A stretch of 64,000 bases of DNA from Silicimonas sp. GTDB taxonomy: Bacteria > Pseudomonadota > Alphaproteobacteria > Rhodobacterales > Rhodobacteraceae. Positions 37,064-46,744 of the stretch are shown here, piece after piece. The stretch lies in the NCBI GenBank assembly GCA_022826385.1, contig JAJDUZ010000066.1:141596-205595 (forward strand), in the 5' to 3' direction. Each line of letters begins with the position of its first letter. Within the stretch, counting starts at the first letter, position 1. Both the position numbers and the translations under genes were made by a program. A model generated the notes under the pieces. The model saw nothing but the letters and a program-made list of their open reading frames with translations, searched no databases and was not told where the DNA came from.

Positions 37064-37813
37064 TCAGTTCCGAACCAGTCGAAAGGCGGCAGACGCGCCC
37101 CAACCGGCGAAAATCGCGATCGCGATGGACATGAGGCCATATATCAAGGGCTGCTCGCGCGAGAGGCGGAACAGGAACCGCTCCAGCCCGACCTTCTGCA
37201 CGGCAATCACCGTTTCATAGCTGTCCACGACGGCACCGTCGCGGGTCAGGAAGAAGCGCGCGGTATAGTCGCCCTCGGTCAGATTGGCGGGCAGGCGGAC
37301 CGAGGTGCTGAACAGGGTCTGCTCTTCGAACGAGATCGATCCAATATTCGTCTGATAAAGCGCCTTACCTTCCCGAATGCGGATCAGCGCTTCGGTGAAG
37401 TCCTCGCTTCCGGCCATTGTGGCCCCGACCGAACGGATCGCGCGCCGGATCGAGATGTGGTGGCGCAAATCCTCGGTGTCGGTAATCACCTTGGTCCAAT
37501 CGTCCGACGTGGCCACCGCATAGAAACTGGGCGCCCGGTCAACCTCGATCGTGTCCGTATTGACCCAGATGCCGAAACGGCGCGCCTTGCGGCGGACATT
37601 CACGGGTTCCGAAGGGCCCGCCACAGCAAGAACGATCTGCAACGGGTGGTCGTCCGAGATGGCCTCTTCTCGTTTCACGGCGCCGAAGATCAGGATCTCC
37701 GATCCGTCGAAGTTCGTCGTGATGGCGATCCGGTTCTGGCTGAGGCCCACCACGACCTCTTCGGCCTGTGCCGGAACGACCAGCGCAATCAGCAGAAGAA
37801 GGGCGCGCAGCAT
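37064..37813 (-). CDS. TIGR02186-family membrane-anchored protein
   Basis: 249 residues. There is a signal peptide (LRALLLLIALVVPAQAEE), a periplasmic beta-rich domain (VVGLSQNRIAITTNFDGSEI near the start), and a C-terminal transmembrane helix (PLIYGLMSIAIAIFAGWGASA) with a short cytoplasmic tail. This architecture and sequence match the TIGR02186 family, which regularly accompanies a TauE/SafE transporter, as here: the genes are one base apart. It is probably an accessory part of that exporter; its activity is unknown. Confidence 0.82.
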   Translation of the reverse strand: MLRALLLLIALVVPAQAEEVVVGLSQNRIAITTNFDGSEILIFGAVKREEAISDDHPLQIVLAVAGPSEPVNVRRKARRFGIWVNTDTIEVDRAPSFYAVATSDDWTKVITDTEDLRHHISIRRAIRSVGATMAGSEDFTEALIRIREGKALYQTNIGSISFEEQTLFSTSVRLPANLTEGDYTARFFLTRDGAVVDSYETVIAVQKVGLERFLFRLSREQPLIYGLMSIAIAIFAGWGASAAFRLVRN

Positions 37814-37814
37814 C

Positions 37815-38735
37815 TCAATGCCCTCCCACAGCGCCGACCGAGAAAAGTTCGGACGGTTGGATCAGCAGGTCCAGCGCCAGCTTGCCGCAGACGGCAAGCA
37901 CCATGATGGAAAGCAGAATGCGCAGCTGTTCGGCCTTCAGGCGCGCGCCCAGTTGGGTGCCGATCTGGGCGCCAATCACACCGCCCAACAACAGCAGGAC
38001 GGCAAGGATGATGTCGACCGTATAGTTCGTGGTGGCGTGTAGAAGCGTGGTGAAGCCGGTCACGAAAATGATCTGGAAGAGCGACGTGCCGACGACAACC
38101 TTGGTGGGCATCCCAAGGATATAGATCATCGCGGGCACCATGATGAAGCCGCCGCCGACGCCCATGATTGCAGCCAGAATACCGACAAGGATACCAACAA
38201 TAATCGGCGGGATCACCGAGATATAAAGCCCGGAGGTGCGGAACCGCATCTTGAACGGCAGCGAATGAGCCAGACCGTGCTTGCGGCGCGTCGGCTTGAC
38301 GCCGCCCGGCGCGCGACTCCGGCGCAGCGCGCGCAGGCTCTCGATGAACATCAGCCCGCCGACGATCCCGAGGAAAACGACATAGGACAGGCGGACCAGC
38401 AGATCGACCTGCCCGATCGCCCTCAACGCGTTGAAGATCTGCACGCCAAGTGCCGCGCCTATGAGGCCGCCGATCAACAAGACGGTCCCCATCCGCAAAT
38501 CGACCGTGCGGCGCCTCAGGTGCGCCAATGCGCCCGAAAAGGACGAGGCGACGATTTGGTTGGCTTCGGTGGCGACCGCGACGGCAGGCGGGATGCCGAT
38601 GAAGAAGAGAAGGGGTGTCATCAGGAAACCACCGCCCACACCGAACATGCCCGACAGCACACCGACAAGCCCGCCCAACCCAAGAAGCAGGAACGCGTTG
38701 ACGGAAACCTCGGCAATGGGGAGGTAGATTTGCAT
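37815..38735 (-). CDS. TauE/SafE-family anion permease
   Basis: 306 residues with about eight transmembrane helices. The family repeat GVLSGMFGVGGGFLMTPLLFF occurs in the N-terminal half, and again as GILAAIMGVGGGFIMVPAM in the second half; TGFTTLLHATTNYTVDI follows. The middle loop is basic (RSRAPGGVKPTRRKHG). Such proteins are thought to move sulfite, sulfoacetate or other sulfur anions. The substrate here is unproven. AAGGGAAA precedes the start; TIGR02186 follows. Confidence 0.88.
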   Translation of the reverse strand: MQIYLPIAEVSVNAFLLLGLGGLVGVLSGMFGVGGGFLMTPLLFFIGIPPAVAVATEANQIVASSFSGALAHLRRRTVDLRMGTVLLIGGLIGAALGVQIFNALRAIGQVDLLVRLSYVVFLGIVGGLMFIESLRALRRSRAPGGVKPTRRKHGLAHSLPFKMRFRTSGLYISVIPPIIVGILVGILAAIMGVGGGFIMVPAMIYILGMPTKVVVGTSLFQIIFVTGFTTLLHATTNYTVDIILAVLLLLGGVIGAQIGTQLGARLKAEQLRILLSIMVLAVCGKLALDLLIQPSELFSVGAVGGH

Positions 38736-38878
38736 GCGCTTTCCCTTACGCCCGTGCTTCGGCTGGGTTCAACGGCCAATTGCTGCAACTGCATCGGGCC
38801 AGATGCGACAAATCGGAACAGGCGTCCCCTGTATTTCTGTCGATGGACAGCCGGGGCCAGCACTGCAATGCTGCGACC

Positions 38879-40276
38879 ATGTCCGAACAGGCGAAGTTTC
38901 TTGAAGGCAGTCTCCTCCGTCACATCGCGGTGATGTCCATCACCTCGTCCGTCGGTCTGATGGCCGTGTTCGCGGTGGATTTCGTCGATATGGTATTCAT
39001 CTCGATGCTGGGCAAAGCCGAACTGGCCGCCGCCGTCGGTTATGCGGGCGCCATCCTGTTCTTCACGGGATCGTTTGGCATCGGAATGGCGATTGCCTGC
39101 GGGGCGCAGGTGGCGCGCGCGCTGGGGGAAGGGGACGAAGCCCTTGCCCAAAGGCGGGCGACGTCCAGCCTGATCTATGGCTTTGCCTTCGGCGCGCTCT
39201 TCGCGGCGATTGTCTGGTTGAACCTGACGCCACTGGTCTCGCTTCTAGGCGCAACGGGCGAGACACGCGACCTTGCCGTGCACTACATGCAGATCATCCT
39301 GCCCAGCCTGCCGGTTCTGCTTGTCGGGATCGTGGGTGGGGCAATCCTGCGCGCACATGGCGATGCGCGGCGCTCGATGAATGTTCTGATCGTAGGCGGC
39401 GTCGTGAACGCGGTGCTGGACCCGATCCTGATCTTCGGTCTGAACCTTGAACTGACCGGGGCGGCGTTGGCCTCGATTGCCGCGCGTTTCACCATTGCCG
39501 GCATGGCGCTGGCTGCAATCCACCGGCATCACGGCGGGTTCGGCCAACCGACGCTGGGCGGGCTTGCACTGGACTTCCGGCCTGTCTTTGCGATTGCCGT
39601 TCCGGCGATCCTGACACAGCTGGCAACACCGGTCGGCCAAGCCTATGTCACCCGCGCCATGGCCGAGTTCGGGGAAGAAGCCGTGGCGGGCATGGCCATC
39701 GTCGGCCGCCTGACGCCGGTGGCCTTTGCGGTTATCTTTGCGCTTTCTGGCGCGGTCGGGCCGATCATCGGACAAAATGCCGGGGCCAAGAACGCCGAAC
39801 GCGTGCGTGGCGCGTTCACCGAGGCGCTTCTCTTTACCCTTGGGGTGACGGTTCTGGTGTCACTTGCCCTGTTCGCCTTGCGCGGACCGCTCGCCGTCCT
39901 GTTCCAACTGGAAGAGGGCACGATTGCCCTGACGCTGGTCTTCCTGTTTGCCGGGCCATTGTCGCTGCTCTGGTTCTTCAACGGCGTGATCTTCGTGGCC
40001 AACGCGGCGTTCAACAACCTTGGACACCCGTTCTATTCGACACTGACGAATTGGGGGCGTCACACGCTGGGCACCATCCCGCCCGTCATGCTGGGCGCGT
40101 GGCTCTTCGGGGCGCCCGGTGTGTTGATTGGGCAGGCGATTGGCGGCGTGATCTTCGCGCTGATTGCGTTCGGATTGGCCCGACGGGTGATTTCCGAAAC
40201 CGAAGGCGGTGTCCCGGCCCCGCGCGAGCCATTTGCACGTCAGGCCCGGTTGATGAACCTCTTCCACCGGCGCTAG
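38879..40276 (+). CDS. MATE-family multidrug/Na+ antiporter
   Basis: 465 residues with twelve predicted transmembrane helices arranged as two similar halves (MSITSSVGLMAVFAVDFVDM in the first, IAVPAILTQLATPVGQAYVT in the second). GNAILR-type and NAGAKNAERVRGA sequences fit the MATE fold. It exports organic cations or drugs. The frame opens at 38780, but ATG 38879 begins a normal MATE N-terminus; no strong ribosome site is seen for either. It is divergent from the TauE gene. Confidence 0.88.
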   Translation: MSEQAKFLEGSLLRHIAVMSITSSVGLMAVFAVDFVDMVFISMLGKAELAAAVGYAGAILFFTGSFGIGMAIACGAQVARALGEGDEALAQRRATSSLIYGFAFGALFAAIVWLNLTPLVSLLGATGETRDLAVHYMQIILPSLPVLLVGIVGGAILRAHGDARRSMNVLIVGGVVNAVLDPILIFGLNLELTGAALASIAARFTIAGMALAAIHRHHGGFGQPTLGGLALDFRPVFAIAVPAILTQLATPVGQAYVTRAMAEFGEEAVAGMAIVGRLTPVAFAVIFALSGAVGPIIGQNAGAKNAERVRGAFTEALLFTLGVTVLVSLALFALRGPLAVLFQLEEGTIALTLVFLFAGPLSLLWFFNGVIFVANAAFNNLGHPFYSTLTNWGRHTLGTIPPVMLGAWLFGAPGVLIGQAIGGVIFALIAFGLARRVISETEGGVPAPREPFARQARLMNLFHRR

Positions 40277-41379
40277 GGCGCAGCCGCACCCCCAGCGGTC
40301 AGCACAAGTTCGGTGACGTTCTGAACGGTGATGACGGAACCGGGCAGAAGCCCAGACCGGCCCGACACGTCCGAGGCAAACGCGTTGTCGACCTCGGCGG
40401 CTGCCGAGAGGATCGAAATCAGAGACGCGGAACTGGCGGTCGAGAAATGGCCCAGCCCGGTCGAAAACTCGGACACGTCGACAAGCGTCACGCTCAGGTC
40501 GGCAATCCGTTTGGTGTCCTTCAGGTTCCCCAACCTGTCCTGCGTGCCGGTCAGCCGGGCCGAGAGGTCAAGCGCCCGGTCCTTGTCCGAAACGAAGACG
40601 GCGAACGTCTCGGGCAGTTTTCCGATCCGACGCGCCTGACTGCGAAACACATCGACATCGATGTCTGGGGATATCAGCAAGACACCTTCGATATCGCGGG
40701 CGACACTGCCGGGTTTTGCAATCGCCCGTTGACGCAACGCCTCCATCGTCAGCATCGACCCCATCGAATGCGCCACGATCGCCACCCTCTCGGCTTCGGG
40801 CACCTGAACGAGGTCCAGAAGCCGGTCCAATGCATCGCGCGAAATCAGGGCACTGTCCCTGTCATAGGCGTATCGCAAAGGGCTGGCCGCGCTGGGCCAG
40901 CTGAAATGCACGGCGACGCCTTTCAGGTTGAAGTCGTGGGTGAGCTGCGCGTGCCGCAAGACCCCGTCGGCAAAGTTGATGTTGAACCCGTGGACATAAA
41001 GGATGACGTCACGCTCGTCGCGGGGAAGGCGTGCAAGTTCCTGCGACAAGGCCTGACGAAACAGGTCCTCGGAAGGCAAGCGGATGGCGCGATCAACGAG
41101 AAAGTCGGTTTCTGCGTCAGGTGCGCCGTCCGGATAGGCGATCTGTCCCGCCTCGCGCTCGGGCGGGATTGCGATGTCGAGCCGCGCGAATGACATTGTA
41201 TCGCTGCGAAGTGCGCTCTCTGTGCCCGCCAGGCCAACACGGTTCGTGGCGGTGAAGATCTTGACCACCGGTCGGTCGCTGGCCCCTTCAGGCAGGGTCG
41301 ACAAAACGGCATGCGGGGCACATCCCGCAAGGAACAGGCACAGGAACAGCATGCGCACGATCAAAGAACCTTTCGTCAT
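40273..41379 (-). CDS. DUF900 alpha/beta-hydrolase lipoprotein
   Basis: 368 residues. A lipoprotein signal with lipobox LAGC (MLFLCLFLAGCAPH, Cys near residue 20) leads into an alpha/beta-hydrolase fold: VILYVHGFNINFADGV (oxyanion region) and nucleophile elbow VAIVAHSMGSMLTMEALRQR. This fits DUF900 esterase/lipase-like proteins. The ATG at 41379 overlaps the upstream gene's stop (ATGA), suggesting coupling, though ATG 41352 would give a shorter signal. Both ends overlap neighbours by 4 bases. Confidence 0.82.
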   Translation of the reverse strand: MTKGSLIVRMLFLCLFLAGCAPHAVLSTLPEGASDRPVVKIFTATNRVGLAGTESALRSDTMSFARLDIAIPPEREAGQIAYPDGAPDAETDFLVDRAIRLPSEDLFRQALSQELARLPRDERDVILYVHGFNINFADGVLRHAQLTHDFNLKGVAVHFSWPSAASPLRYAYDRDSALISRDALDRLLDLVQVPEAERVAIVAHSMGSMLTMEALRQRAIAKPGSVARDIEGVLLISPDIDVDVFRSQARRIGKLPETFAVFVSDKDRALDLSARLTGTQDRLGNLKDTKRIADLSVTLVDVSEFSTGLGHFSTASSASLISILSAAAEVDNAFASDVSGRSGLLPGSVITVQNVTELVLTAGGAAAP

Positions 41380-41936
41380 TCAACAACTGTCGCCTCAAGA
41401 CGGTCGAGCCACGTATCCGTCAATCGACTTTCCTCGGGACTCAGTCGCTGGTGGCGAGGATAACGCGGCGCGGCGCGGTCATCGAGGATCGGTGCCTCCC
41501 ATCCATCCGTCGTCTGGAAAAACGAGGCAACAGCGGTCTCTCCACCCAGCCGCGCATAGCCCTGAACAACGACGTCGAGATAGCTCAGCAGGATCGGGTG
41601 ATGGCTGGAATGCGGTTGGTGCAGGTCTTCGGGCGCGTGATAGAGCCAGATATCAAGACCGTCGCCCAAGCCGTGCCGGACGTCTTCTGTCGGCTCCTGC
41701 AGATAGGACCGCTCGCGCTCGTCCAGGGCGGTCCAACTGTCGCCCGGTACCCGCGCAATGGCTCCGTCGATGGCCGAAGTTTCGTCGCGCATAATGGTCA
41801 GGAACGCGACCGTCCGTCCCTCGACATGCCGCCAGACGCGGCGCCAGCCGGGCAGTTGCGCGGCGTGGACCTCGCCATAGTCATGCGTCGCCGCATTCAC
41901 GAGGCTGCCGTACCCGAAAACGAAAGCATGTCTCAT
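41376..41936 (-). CDS. Gamma-glutamylcyclotransferase-like protein
   Basis: 186 residues. The fold signature FVFGYGSLVN is at the N-terminus, followed by LPGWRRVWRH and a conserved acidic segment (ALDERERSYLQE) that usually holds the catalytic Glu. Family members cyclise gamma-glutamyl groups, but many bacterial relatives have unknown substrates. The frame is open far upstream to 42233; that part runs antisense through the glycine riboswitch and is not coding. ATG 41936 starts directly at the domain. Confidence 0.8.
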   Translation of the reverse strand: MRHAFVFGYGSLVNAATHDYGEVHAAQLPGWRRVWRHVEGRTVAFLTIMRDETSAIDGAIARVPGDSWTALDERERSYLQEPTEDVRHGLGDGLDIWLYHAPEDLHQPHSSHHPILLSYLDVVVQGYARLGGETAVASFFQTTDGWEAPILDDRAAPRYPRHQRLSPEESRLTDTWLDRLEATVVE

Positions 41937-42011
41937 GGCCCCGGTGTGCCGTGACAGTGTGCGCAACACAAGGACTTGCCAGAGGACAGTATTCGGTCGT
42001 ATGCAGTCGCT

Positions 42012-42165
42012 GCGCATCGCGGGAGAATCGGGGCCAGCCCCCGTGCCGAAGGAGCAACCGCCCCGGTAAACTCTCAGGCCAAAGGACCGTGCTGCGCCGA
42101 ACACTCTGGAGAGACCCCGGGACCGGGGCGCCGAAGGGATAACGATCTCAGGCGAAAGGACAGAG
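42012..42165 (+). ncRNA. Tandem glycine riboswitch
   Basis: Two glycine aptamers lie in series before gcvT. Aptamer 1 spans 42012-42097: P1 GCGCA/TGCGC, GCGGGAGA, GCCGAAGGAGCAA, AAACTCTCAGGC, AAAGGACC. Aptamer 2 spans 42104-42165: P1 CTCTG/CAGAG, GGAGAGACC, CGCCGAAGGGATAA, ATCTCAGGCGAAAGGAC. These are the classic conserved blocks. Glycine binding normally switches on glycine-cleavage genes, here gcvTHP. Confidence 0.96.
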
Positions 42166-42177
42166 GGGGCAACGGCC

Positions 42178-42196
42178 CCGGCTTCACATAAGCCGG
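42178..42196 (+). promoter_or_regulatory. Expression-platform hairpin before gcvT
   Basis: CCGGCTT (42178-42184) pairs with AAGCCGG (42190-42196) around CACAT, four bases before the gcvT ribosome site AAGGAG (42201-42206). The upstream GGGG (42165-42169) and CCCC (42176-42179) can form an alternative pairing that would use part of this arm. This is the likely switch between riboswitch states, probably translational since no T-run follows. Confidence 0.5.
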
Positions 42197-42211
42197 ATGA
42201 AAGGAGCGCCG

Positions 42212-43333
42212 ATGCCTGAGCTTGAGCGGACACCGCTTTTCGATCTTCACGTTTCGCAAGGCGCGAAGCTTGTGCCTTTCGCGGGCTACGAGATGCCGGT
42301 GCAGTATGCCCCGGGCGTCATGAAAGAGCATCTCTGGACGCGCGAGCACGCCGGTCTCTTCGATGTGAGCCACATGGGGCAAGTGATCCTCCGCGCCAAG
42401 TCGGGCACGGTCGAGGATGCCGCTGCGTCGCTGGAAACGCTGGTGCCGGTGAGTGTGCTGGGGCTGAAGGAAGGCCGCCAGCGCTATGCGTTGTTCACCA
42501 ACGAGGCGGGCGGCATTCTGGATGACCTGATGGTCGCGCGGAAAGACGATCACCTCTTGCTGGTGGTGAATGCCGCCTGCAAGGCCGAGGACATCGCGCA
42601 TCTTGTCGCCAACCTGTCCGAGAGTTGCGAAATCACCCCGATCACGGATCGCGCGCTTGTCGCCTTGCAGGGACCCGCCGCCGAGGCCGCCTTGGCCCAA
42701 CTCGTGCCGGCGGTGGCTGATATGCGGTTCATGGATGCCACCGATCTGGATTGGAACGGTGTGCCGCTTTGGATCACGCGGTCGGGTTACACAGGTGAAG
42801 ACGGGTTCGAAATCTCTGTCCCGACCGATCAGGTGGCGGCGTTTGCGGACCACCTGCTTGCCATCGAAACGGTCGCGCCCATCGGCCTTGGCGCCCGCGA
42901 CTCGCTGCGTCTTGAAGCCGGCCTTTGTCTCTATGGCAACGACATCGACACCACGACCTCGCCGGTCGAAGCCGCACTGGAATGGGCCATCCAAAAAGTG
43001 CGGCGCACAGGCGGTGACCGCGCGGGCGGGTTCCCCGGCGCCGATCGCATCCTGCGCGAACTGGACGAGGGGGCGGCCCGCCGCCGCGTTGGATTGCTGC
43101 CGCAGACGCGGGCGCCGATGCGCGCGGGAACCGAAATCTTTGCGGGTGATACGGCTGTCGGCACGATCACCTCGGGCGCGTTCGGTCCGTCGCTCGAAGC
43201 GCCGATGTCGATGGGATACGTGGCCACCGAACACAGCCAGACCGGCACCGAACTGACCGGCGATGTCCGCGGTAAATGCTTGCCCGTGACCGTGGCCGAC
43301 CTTCCTTTCCGTCCTTCCACCTACAAACGCTGA
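42212..43333 (+). CDS. gcvT: Glycine cleavage T-protein (aminomethyltransferase)
   Basis: 373 residues. KLVPFAGYEMPVQYAPGVMKEHLWTREHAGLFDVSHMGQ is split here into visible motifs PFAGYEMPVQY and AGLFDVSHMGQ. Further on, SGYTGEDGFEISV and GARDSLRLEAGLCLYGNDID match GcvT. It takes the aminomethyl group from lipoyl-GcvH and makes methylene-tetrahydrofolate and ammonia. ATG 42212 is correctly spaced from AAGGAG; ATG 42197 is not. It is controlled by the riboswitch upstream. Confidence 0.96.
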   Translation: MPELERTPLFDLHVSQGAKLVPFAGYEMPVQYAPGVMKEHLWTREHAGLFDVSHMGQVILRAKSGTVEDAAASLETLVPVSVLGLKEGRQRYALFTNEAGGILDDLMVARKDDHLLLVVNAACKAEDIAHLVANLSESCEITPITDRALVALQGPAAEAALAQLVPAVADMRFMDATDLDWNGVPLWITRSGYTGEDGFEISVPTDQVAAFADHLLAIETVAPIGLGARDSLRLEAGLCLYGNDIDTTTSPVEAALEWAIQKVRRTGGDRAGGFPGADRILRELDEGAARRRVGLLPQTRAPMRAGTEIFAGDTAVGTITSGAFGPSLEAPMSMGYVATEHSQTGTELTGDVRGKCLPVTVADLPFRPSTYKR

Positions 43334-43348
43334 ACAGGGAAAAGACCT

Positions 43349-43708
43349 ATGAAATACACTGAAGATCACGAATGGCTCCGCGTCGAAGATGACCTGATTG
43401 TCGTCGGCATCACCGAACATGCAGCCGAGCAACTGGGCGATGTCGTCTTTGTCGAATTGCCCGAGACCGAAACGCAGGTGACCAAGGGCGACGATGCCGT
43501 GGTGATCGAAAGCGTCAAGGCCGCGTCAGATATCGTCGCCCCGGTCGATGGCGAGATCGTCGCCGTCAACGACGACCTTGCCGATAACCCCGGTCTTGTG
43601 AACGAAGACCCGCTGGGCGGCGCTTGGTTCTTCAAGATCAAGGTCGACGATATGAGCCAGCTTGACGGCTACATGGATGAAGACGCCTACAAAGAGATGA
43701 TCAGCTGA
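43349..43708 (+). CDS. gcvH: Glycine cleavage H-protein
   Basis: 119 residues, the usual length. MKYTEDHEWLRVEDDLIVVG opens the lipoyl domain, and the lipoylated lysine is Lys57 in VVIESVKAASDI. It shuttles the aminomethyl group between GcvP and GcvT and needs E3 (LpdA). It starts 15 bases after gcvT; a double dyad follows before gcvP. Confidence 0.96.
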   Translation: MKYTEDHEWLRVEDDLIVVGITEHAAEQLGDVVFVELPETETQVTKGDDAVVIESVKAASDIVAPVDGEIVAVNDDLADNPGLVNEDPLGGAWFFKIKVDDMSQLDGYMDEDAYKEMIS

Positions 43709-43714
43709 GCGGTG

Positions 43715-43760
43715 CCGATTTCTTGAGAAGAAATCGGACCGAAATCTTCCGAAGATTTCG
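43715..43760 (+). repeat. Twin hairpins between gcvH and gcvP
   Basis: Hairpin 1: CCGATTTCTT (43715-43724) with AAGAAATCGG (43728-43737), loop GAG. Dyad 2: CGAAATCTTC (43740-43749) with GAAGATTTCG (43751-43760), one central base. Because GATTTC of arm 1 can also pair with GAAATC of dyad 2, two mutually exclusive folds are possible. The layout resembles the twin hairpins at 37013-37058. It could attenuate gcvP relative to gcvTH or stabilise mRNA ends. Confidence 0.6.
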
Positions 43761-43780
43761 CCAGTGCCAGGAGTGACCGA

Positions 43781-46633
43781 ATGACCTTCACCCCCACCGA
43801 CTATCTGCCTTACGACTTTGCCAATCGTCGCCATATCGGACCGTCGCCTGCCGAGATGGAGCAAATGCTGTCCAAGCTTGGCGTGGCGACGCTGGACGCG
43901 TTGATCGACCAGACCGTGCCCGAAAGCATCCGGCAGACCGAGCCGCTTGCCTTCGAGAAACCGCGCTCGGAGCGCGAGTTGCTGTGGGAGATGCGCGAGA
44001 TTGCCAAGAAGAACGAGGTCTTCACGACGATGATCGGGCAGGGGTACTATGGCACGACCACGCCGCCTGCGATCCTGCGCAACATCCTCGAGAATCCGGC
44101 CTGGTACACCGCCTATACGCCGTATCAGCCCGAGATCAGTCAAGGGCGGCTTGAGGCTCTTCTGAATTATCAGACGATGGTATCCGACCTGACCGGGCTC
44201 GAGATTGCGAATGCCTCGCTTCTTGACGAGGCAACCGCTGCCGCCGAAGCGATGACCATGGCCGAGCGGGTCGCGAAGTCGAAGGCCAAGGCGTTCTTCA
44301 TCGACGAGAACTGCCACCCGCAGAACATCGCCGTGATGCAGACGCGCGCGGCGCCCCTTGGGATCGAATGCGTCATCGGTGCGCCCGAAGACTTGCAGGC
44401 CGACCAGGTGTTTGCAGCGATCTTCCAGTACCCCGGCACTTATGGCCATGTCCGCGACTTCACCGACCAGATGACAGCACTTCATGACAACAAGGCTCTG
44501 GGCATCGTCATTGCCGATCCGATGGCTTTGACGCTTCTGAAGGAACCGGGCGCCATGGGCGCCGACATCGCCGTTGGCTCGACGCAGCGCTTCGGTGTGC
44601 CGATGGGTATGGGCGGACCGCACGCCGCCTATATGGCCTGCCGCGACGCCTATAAACGCGCGATGCCGGGCCGCCTTGTCGGTGTGTCGGTCGACGCGCG
44701 CGGCAACAAGGCCTACCGGCTGTCGCTCCAGACCCGCGAACAGCACATCCGCCGCGAGAAGGCGACCTCGAACGTTTGCACTGCGCAGGCGTTGCTTGCG
44801 GTCATGGCGAGTTTCTATGCCGTGTTCCACGGGCCCGAAGGCTTGAAAGCCATCGCGCAGCGCATCCACCGCAAGACCGAGCGTCTGGTGATGGGACTCG
44901 AAGCGGGCGGTTTCACGGTCGAGCCCAAGCTCTTCTTCGACACGATCACGGTTGAGGTCGGCGCCCTTCAGGGGATCATCCTGGAAGCCGGGCGGCGCGA
45001 GCGGATCAACTTCCGCAAGGTGGGCAACACCAAGATCGGTATCGCCGTCGACGAAACCGTTCGACCGGCAACGCTCGAAGCGGTCTGGCGCGCGTTCGGT
45101 CTGGACCTGAAGCGCGACGATTTCGAGGCGGGCTATACCCGACTGCCGGTCGCGTATCACCGCACCAGTCGTTTCATGACGCATCCCGTCTTCCACATGA
45201 ACCGGGCCGAGACCGAGATGATGCGCTATATGCGGCGCCTCGCCGACCGCGATCTGGCGCTGGACCGCGCCATGATCCCGCTGGGCTCTTGCACCATGAA
45301 GCTGAACGCGGCGGTCGAGATGATGCCGGTCACATGGCCCGAGTTTGCCAACATCCACCCGTTTGCACCGGACGATCAGGTGAGAGGCTATACGGCGATG
45401 ATCGACGACCTCTGCGACCGGCTGTGCCAGATCACGGGGTATGACGCGATGTCGATGCAGCCCAACTCGGGCGCGCAGGGCGAATATGCGGGGCTTCTGA
45501 CCATTCAGGCCTATCACCGGGCTCGGGGCGACGATCAGCGTAATATCTGCCTGATCCCGATCAACGCCCATGGCACCAACCCGGCCAGTGCGCAGATGTG
45601 CGGCATGGATGTGGTGGTGACGAAATGCACCGAGAACGGCGACATCGATCTGGTCGATTTCCGGGCCAAGGCCGAAGCGGCCGGTGACCGGCTGGCGGCC
45701 TGCATGATCACCTATCCCTCGACCCATGGCGTGTTCGAGGCAACCGTGCGCGAGGTCTGCCAGATCACGCATGAGTTCGGCGGACAGGTGTACCTTGATG
45801 GCGCCAACCTGAACGCGATGGTCGGGGTGTCGAAACCGGGCGAGATCGGCTCGGACGTGAGCCACCTCAATCTGCACAAGACGTTCTGCATCCCCCACGG
45901 CGGCGGTGGCCCCGGCATGGGGCCGATCGGGGTGAAGGCGCATCTGGCGCCGTTCCTGCCCGGTCACCCGGAAACCGGCGGTCGCGAAGGCCCGGTGTCG
46001 GCGGCGCCGTATGGCTCGCCCGGTATCCTTGTGATCCCGTACGCCTATCTTCTGCTGATGGGCGGCGAGGGGCTGACCCAAGCGACCAAGGTCGCGATCC
46101 TGAACGCCAATTATATCGCGAAGCGGCTGGAAGGGGCCTATGACGTCTTGTTCAAGGGCGGGCAGGGGCGCGTGGCGCATGAATGCATCATCGACACACG
46201 ACCTTTCGACGAAAGCGCCGGGGTCACGGTGGACGACATCGCCAAGCGCCTGATCGACAACGGCTTCCACGCGCCCACCATGAGCTGGCCGGTCGCGGGC
46301 ACGCTGATGATCGAGCCGACGGAAAGCGAAACCAAGGCCGAGCTCGACCGCTTTTGCGATGCCATGCTGTCAATCCGCGAGGAAATCGCGGCCATCGAAG
46401 ACGGCAAGGCCGACCGCGAGAACAACCCGCTGAAGCGGGCGCCGCACACGGTGGAAGACCTTGTTGGCGACTGGGATCGCCCCTATTCGCGCGAAGAAGC
46501 CTGCTATCCGGCCGGAGCGTTCCGGGTCGACAAGTACTGGGCCCCGGTCAACCGGGTGGACAACGCGTTCGGAGACCGGAACCTTGTCTGCACCTGTCCG
46601 CCGCTTGAGGACTATGCGGAAGCGGCAGAATAA
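43781..46633 (+). CDS. gcvP: Glycine dehydrogenase (decarboxylating), P-protein
   Basis: 950 residues, the single-chain form. The N-terminus [20 protein letters not shown] is typical. The PLP-binding lysine is Lys700 in [20 protein letters not shown]. It decarboxylates glycine and passes the aminomethyl group to GcvH. It begins 72 bases after gcvH, the gap being occupied by twin hairpins, and ends at a terminator. A 914-codon antisense open frame across it is a GC-rich shadow. Confidence 0.97.
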   Translation: MTFTPTDYLPYDFANRRHIGPSPAEMEQMLSKLGVATLDALIDQTVPESIRQTEPLAFEKPRSERELLWEMREIAKKNEVFTTMIGQGYYGTTTPPAILRNILENPAWYTAYTPYQPEISQGRLEALLNYQTMVSDLTGLEIANASLLDEATAAAEAMTMAERVAKSKAKAFFIDENCHPQNIAVMQTRAAPLGIECVIGAPEDLQADQVFAAIFQYPGTYGHVRDFTDQMTALHDNKALGIVIADPMALTLLKEPGAMGADIAVGSTQRFGVPMGMGGPHAAYMACRDAYKRAMPGRLVGVSVDARGNKAYRLSLQTREQHIRREKATSNVCTAQALLAVMASFYAVFHGPEGLKAIAQRIHRKTERLVMGLEAGGFTVEPKLFFDTITVEVGALQGIILEAGRRERINFRKVGNTKIGIAVDETVRPATLEAVWRAFGLDLKRDDFEAGYTRLPVAYHRTSRFMTHPVFHMNRAETEMMRYMRRLADRDLALDRAMIPLGSCTMKLNAAVEMMPVTWPEFANIHPFAPDDQVRGYTAMIDDLCDRLCQITGYDAMSMQPNSGAQGEYAGLLTIQAYHRARGDDQRNICLIPINAHGTNPASAQMCGMDVVVTKCTENGDIDLVDFRAKAEAAGDRLAACMITYPSTHGVFEATVREVCQITHEFGGQVYLDGANLNAMVGVSKPGEIGSDVSHLNLHKTFCIPHGGGGPGMGPIGVKAHLAPFLPGHPETGGREGPVSAAPYGSPGILVIPYAYLLLMGGEGLTQATKVAILNANYIAKRLEGAYDVLFKGGQGRVAHECIIDTRPFDESAGVTVDDIAKRLIDNGFHAPTMSWPVAGTLMIEPTESETKAELDRFCDAMLSIREEIAAIEDGKADRENNPLKRAPHTVEDLVGDWDRPYSREEACYPAGAFRVDKYWAPVNRVDNAFGDRNLVCTCPPLEDYAEAAE

Positions 46634-46643
46634 CAGAGAACAG

Positions 46644-46679
46644 GCGGAGCCGCGCATGGCATGTGGCTCCGCTTTGTTT
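46644..46679 (+). terminator. Terminator of the gcv operon
   Basis: GCGGAGCC (46644-46651) pairs with GGCTCCGC (46665-46672), with a 13-base loop, and is followed by TTTGTTTG. It begins 10 bases after the gcvP stop. Confidence 0.75.
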
Positions 46680-46744
46680 GTGTTGTGAAGGGCGGCTTTG
46701 CGGACAGAGCGGACGCTGGCAAAACGGCGAGCCTGGCGGTAACT

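Noticed and set aside
41937..42233. N-terminal extension of the gamma-glutamylcyclotransferase-like frame
   Set aside because: It would run antisense across the glycine riboswitch and has no family similarity; ATG 41936 starts at the domain.
43526..46270. 914-codon open frame antisense to gcvP
   Set aside because: It is a shadow in GC-rich DNA: composition is His/Arg/Asp-biased without known motifs, and gcvP on the other strand is unmistakable.
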